Assembly (NCBI GenBank): GCA_035938875.1
Contig: DASZGL010000107.1
Span: 1-5,284, forward strand
From: DASZGL01 sp035938875
GTDB taxonomy: Bacteria; Chloroflexota; Dormibacteria; Aeolococcales; Aeolococcaceae
Length of the DNA: 5,284 nucleotides
Reading direction: 5' to 3'
Shown here: one piece after another, positions 4,184-5,284 of the stretch
How positions within the stretch are numbered: the stretch's first letter is position 1
Layout of the letters: the number at the start of each line of letters is the position of its first letter
Made by a program: the position numbers and the translations under genes
The notes under the pieces: model-generated
Seen by the model: only the letters and a program-made list of their open reading frames with translations
The model's database searches: none
What the model was told of the DNA's origin: nothing

Positions 4184-5284
4184 GCCGCGGCGTCGCCGTC
4201 GTCGGTGTCGCCGAGTCGGAGTTCGGGACAGTTCCCGACAAGACGGCGTTTCAGCTTCACGTCGACGCTGCGGTCGGTGCGCTGGAGGACTCGGGACTGC
4301 AGCGCTCCGACGTCGACGGGCTGTTCAGCTGCGGCGGCGGCGGCATGTTCCCGCTCGAGCTCGGCGAGTACATGGGGATCACCCCCCGCTACATCGACTC
4401 GACGCAGGTCGGAGGCTCCACCTGGGAGCTGTTCGTCCAGCACGCGGTGGCGGCGATCGAGACCGGTCAGATCGAGGTGGCGCTGCTCGCCTACGGATCG
4501 ACGGCGCGCTCCGACATCAAGCGCGGATCGCGGATGGGCGACATGCCACCGGGGGGACGCGGGCCGGGACAGTTCGAGAACATCCACGGGCCGACGCTGA
4601 TCAGCAAGTACGCCATGGCAGCGATGCGCCACATGCACGAGTTCGGCACCACCGCCGAGCAGCTCGCCCAGGTCGCCGTCGACACCCGGTACAACGCCTC
4701 GCTCAATCCCCTGGCGACGTTTCGCGATCCCATCACCGTCGACGACGTGCTGCAGAGTCGCATGGTCGCCGATCCGCTGCACAAGCTTGACTGCTGCATC
4801 CGCACCGACGGCGGAGGCGCGCTCCTGCTCACAACCGAAGAGCGGGCGCGGTCGCTGCGACACAAGCCGGTTCGCGTGCTGGGAACCGGCGGCGCGCAGA
4901 GCCACGTCAGCATGTCGCAATGGCCCGACTTCACCGACCTGGTGGCGCGGCACAGTGCGGAGGTGGCCCTGCGTCAGGCCGGCTTGAGCATCAGCGACAT
5001 CGACGTCTTCGAGATCTACGACTCCTTCACCATCACCGTGCTGCTCAGCCTCGAGGCGCTGGGGCTCTGCGGCCGCGGCGAGAGCGGTGCCTTCGTGATG
5101 GACGGCCGGATGCGCGTCGGCGGGGCCATGCCGACCAATACCGACGGTGGCGGGCTGTCGTGCAACCAGCCGGGGATGCGCGGCCTGTTCCTGCTCATCG
5201 AGGCGACGCGGCAGCTGCGCGGCGAGGCCGGCGAGCGGCAGGTGCCGGGCACGCCACGGCTGGCGCTGTGCAACGGCACCGGCG
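4180..5284 (+). CDS. SCP2/lipid-transfer-type thiolase-fold protein (thiolase or aldolase), cut at right edge
   Basis: Seen: 368 codons, open at the window end, so probably only a short C-terminus is missing. N-terminus MSRGVAVVGVAESEFG, then SDVDGLFS (43-50), RTDGGGALLLT (208-218), FEIYDSFTITVLLSLEALG (277-295) and PTNTDGGGLSCNQPGMRG (318-335) are typical of the SCPx/Ltp-like thiolase branch. The usual nucleophilic cysteine of thiolases (CGSG) is replaced: TQVGGST puts Gly78 there. The NEAF asparagine position is Tyr280, and the GHP histidine region reads CNQPG. The later C-x-G-x-G motif is kept (Cys364). Known: relatives without the nucleophile include the steroid aldolase Ltp2, which cleaves C-C bonds by retro-aldol chemistry and works with a DUF35 OB-fold partner. 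Inferred: a retro-aldolase or other acyl-CoA C-C lyase step in the same pathway. Start: ATG 4180, preceded by a G-rich run at 4169-4173; there is no other in-frame start upstream. Confidence 0.9.
   Translation, partial: MSRGVAVVGVAESEFGTVPDKTAFQLHVDAAVGALEDSGLQRSDVDGLFSCGGGGMFPLELGEYMGITPRYIDSTQVGGSTWELFVQHAVAAIETGQIEVALLAYGSTARSDIKRGSRMGDMPPGGRGPGQFENIHGPTLISKYAMAAMRHMHEFGTTAEQLAQVAVDTRYNASLNPLATFRDPITVDDVLQSRMVADPLHKLDCCIRTDGGGALLLTTEERARSLRHKPVRVLGTGGAQSHVSMSQWPDFTDLVARHSAEVALRQAGLSISDIDVFEIYDSFTITVLLSLEALGLCGRGESGAFVMDGRMRVGGAMPTNTDGGGLSCNQPGMRGLFLLIEATRQLRGEAGERQVPGTPRLALCNGTG

Noticed and set aside
3268..4953. Very long minus-strand open frame (561 codons) across the dehydrogenase, repressor and thiolase-fold genes
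   Set aside because: It is an antisense shadow of GC-rich genes. The translation is Arg/Ala/Asp/Val-rich with no domain, and three well-recognised proteins occupy the other frames.
1..5284. tRNA, rRNA, CRISPR array, insertion sequence or attachment site
   Set aside because: No regularly spaced repeats, transposase motifs, terminal inverted repeats or tRNA-like cloverleaf were recognised on reading both strands.

Overview
This is a very GC-rich window with strong G/C third-position bias. It has GTG and CTG starts, tight stop/start overlaps and an apparently leaderless promoter (a TATAGT -10 box seven bases before a GTG). Together these suggest an actinobacterium, plausibly Mycobacteriales or a relative. 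That assignment is inference; there is no rRNA or other phylogenetic marker.

The layout is two divergent gene pairs. On the minus strand at the left are a nitroreductase-family protein (cut by the window start) and, upstream of it in the same operon, a crotonase-fold enoyl-CoA hydratase/isomerase. They overlap by four bases. A divergent promoter region of about 196 bp separates them from a plus-strand pair: a PaaK-like (phenylacetate-CoA ligase family) acyl-CoA ligase and an MFE-2-type short-chain dehydrogenase. A convergent CsoR/RcnR-family (DUF156) repressor follows on the minus strand, with a perfect 9-bp inverted repeat between the two convergent stops. Divergent from the repressor is a plus-strand SCP2/lipid-transfer-type thiolase-fold gene that runs off the right edge.

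The metabolic genes make a coherent CoA-thioester pathway: activation of an acid (ligase), isomerisation or hydration of an enoyl-CoA (crotonase), oxidation of a hydroxyacyl-CoA (MFE-2-like dehydrogenase), carbon-carbon cleavage (thiolase-fold enzyme), and possibly a flavin-dependent redox step (nitroreductase). This resembles actinobacterial modules for steroid side chains, terpenoids or aromatic acids. The substrate cannot be read from the sequence.

The most interesting feature is the control system. The two divergent promoter regions each carry an 18-bp G/C-tract inverted repeat of the kind bound by CsoR proteins (ATACCC-N6-GGGTAT). In both, a half-site runs directly into an identical GGGTATAGT that contains the presumed -10 box. 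One serves the ligase operon and the other the repressor itself. Yet the encoded CsoR-like protein has lost all three copper-ligand positions (the Cys-His-Cys of CsoR are Tyr54, Gly79 and Gln83). The proposal is that a CsoR-fold repressor which no longer senses copper has been recruited, with its operator type conserved, to control a catabolic CoA pathway. Its inducer is unknown and may be a pathway intermediate.
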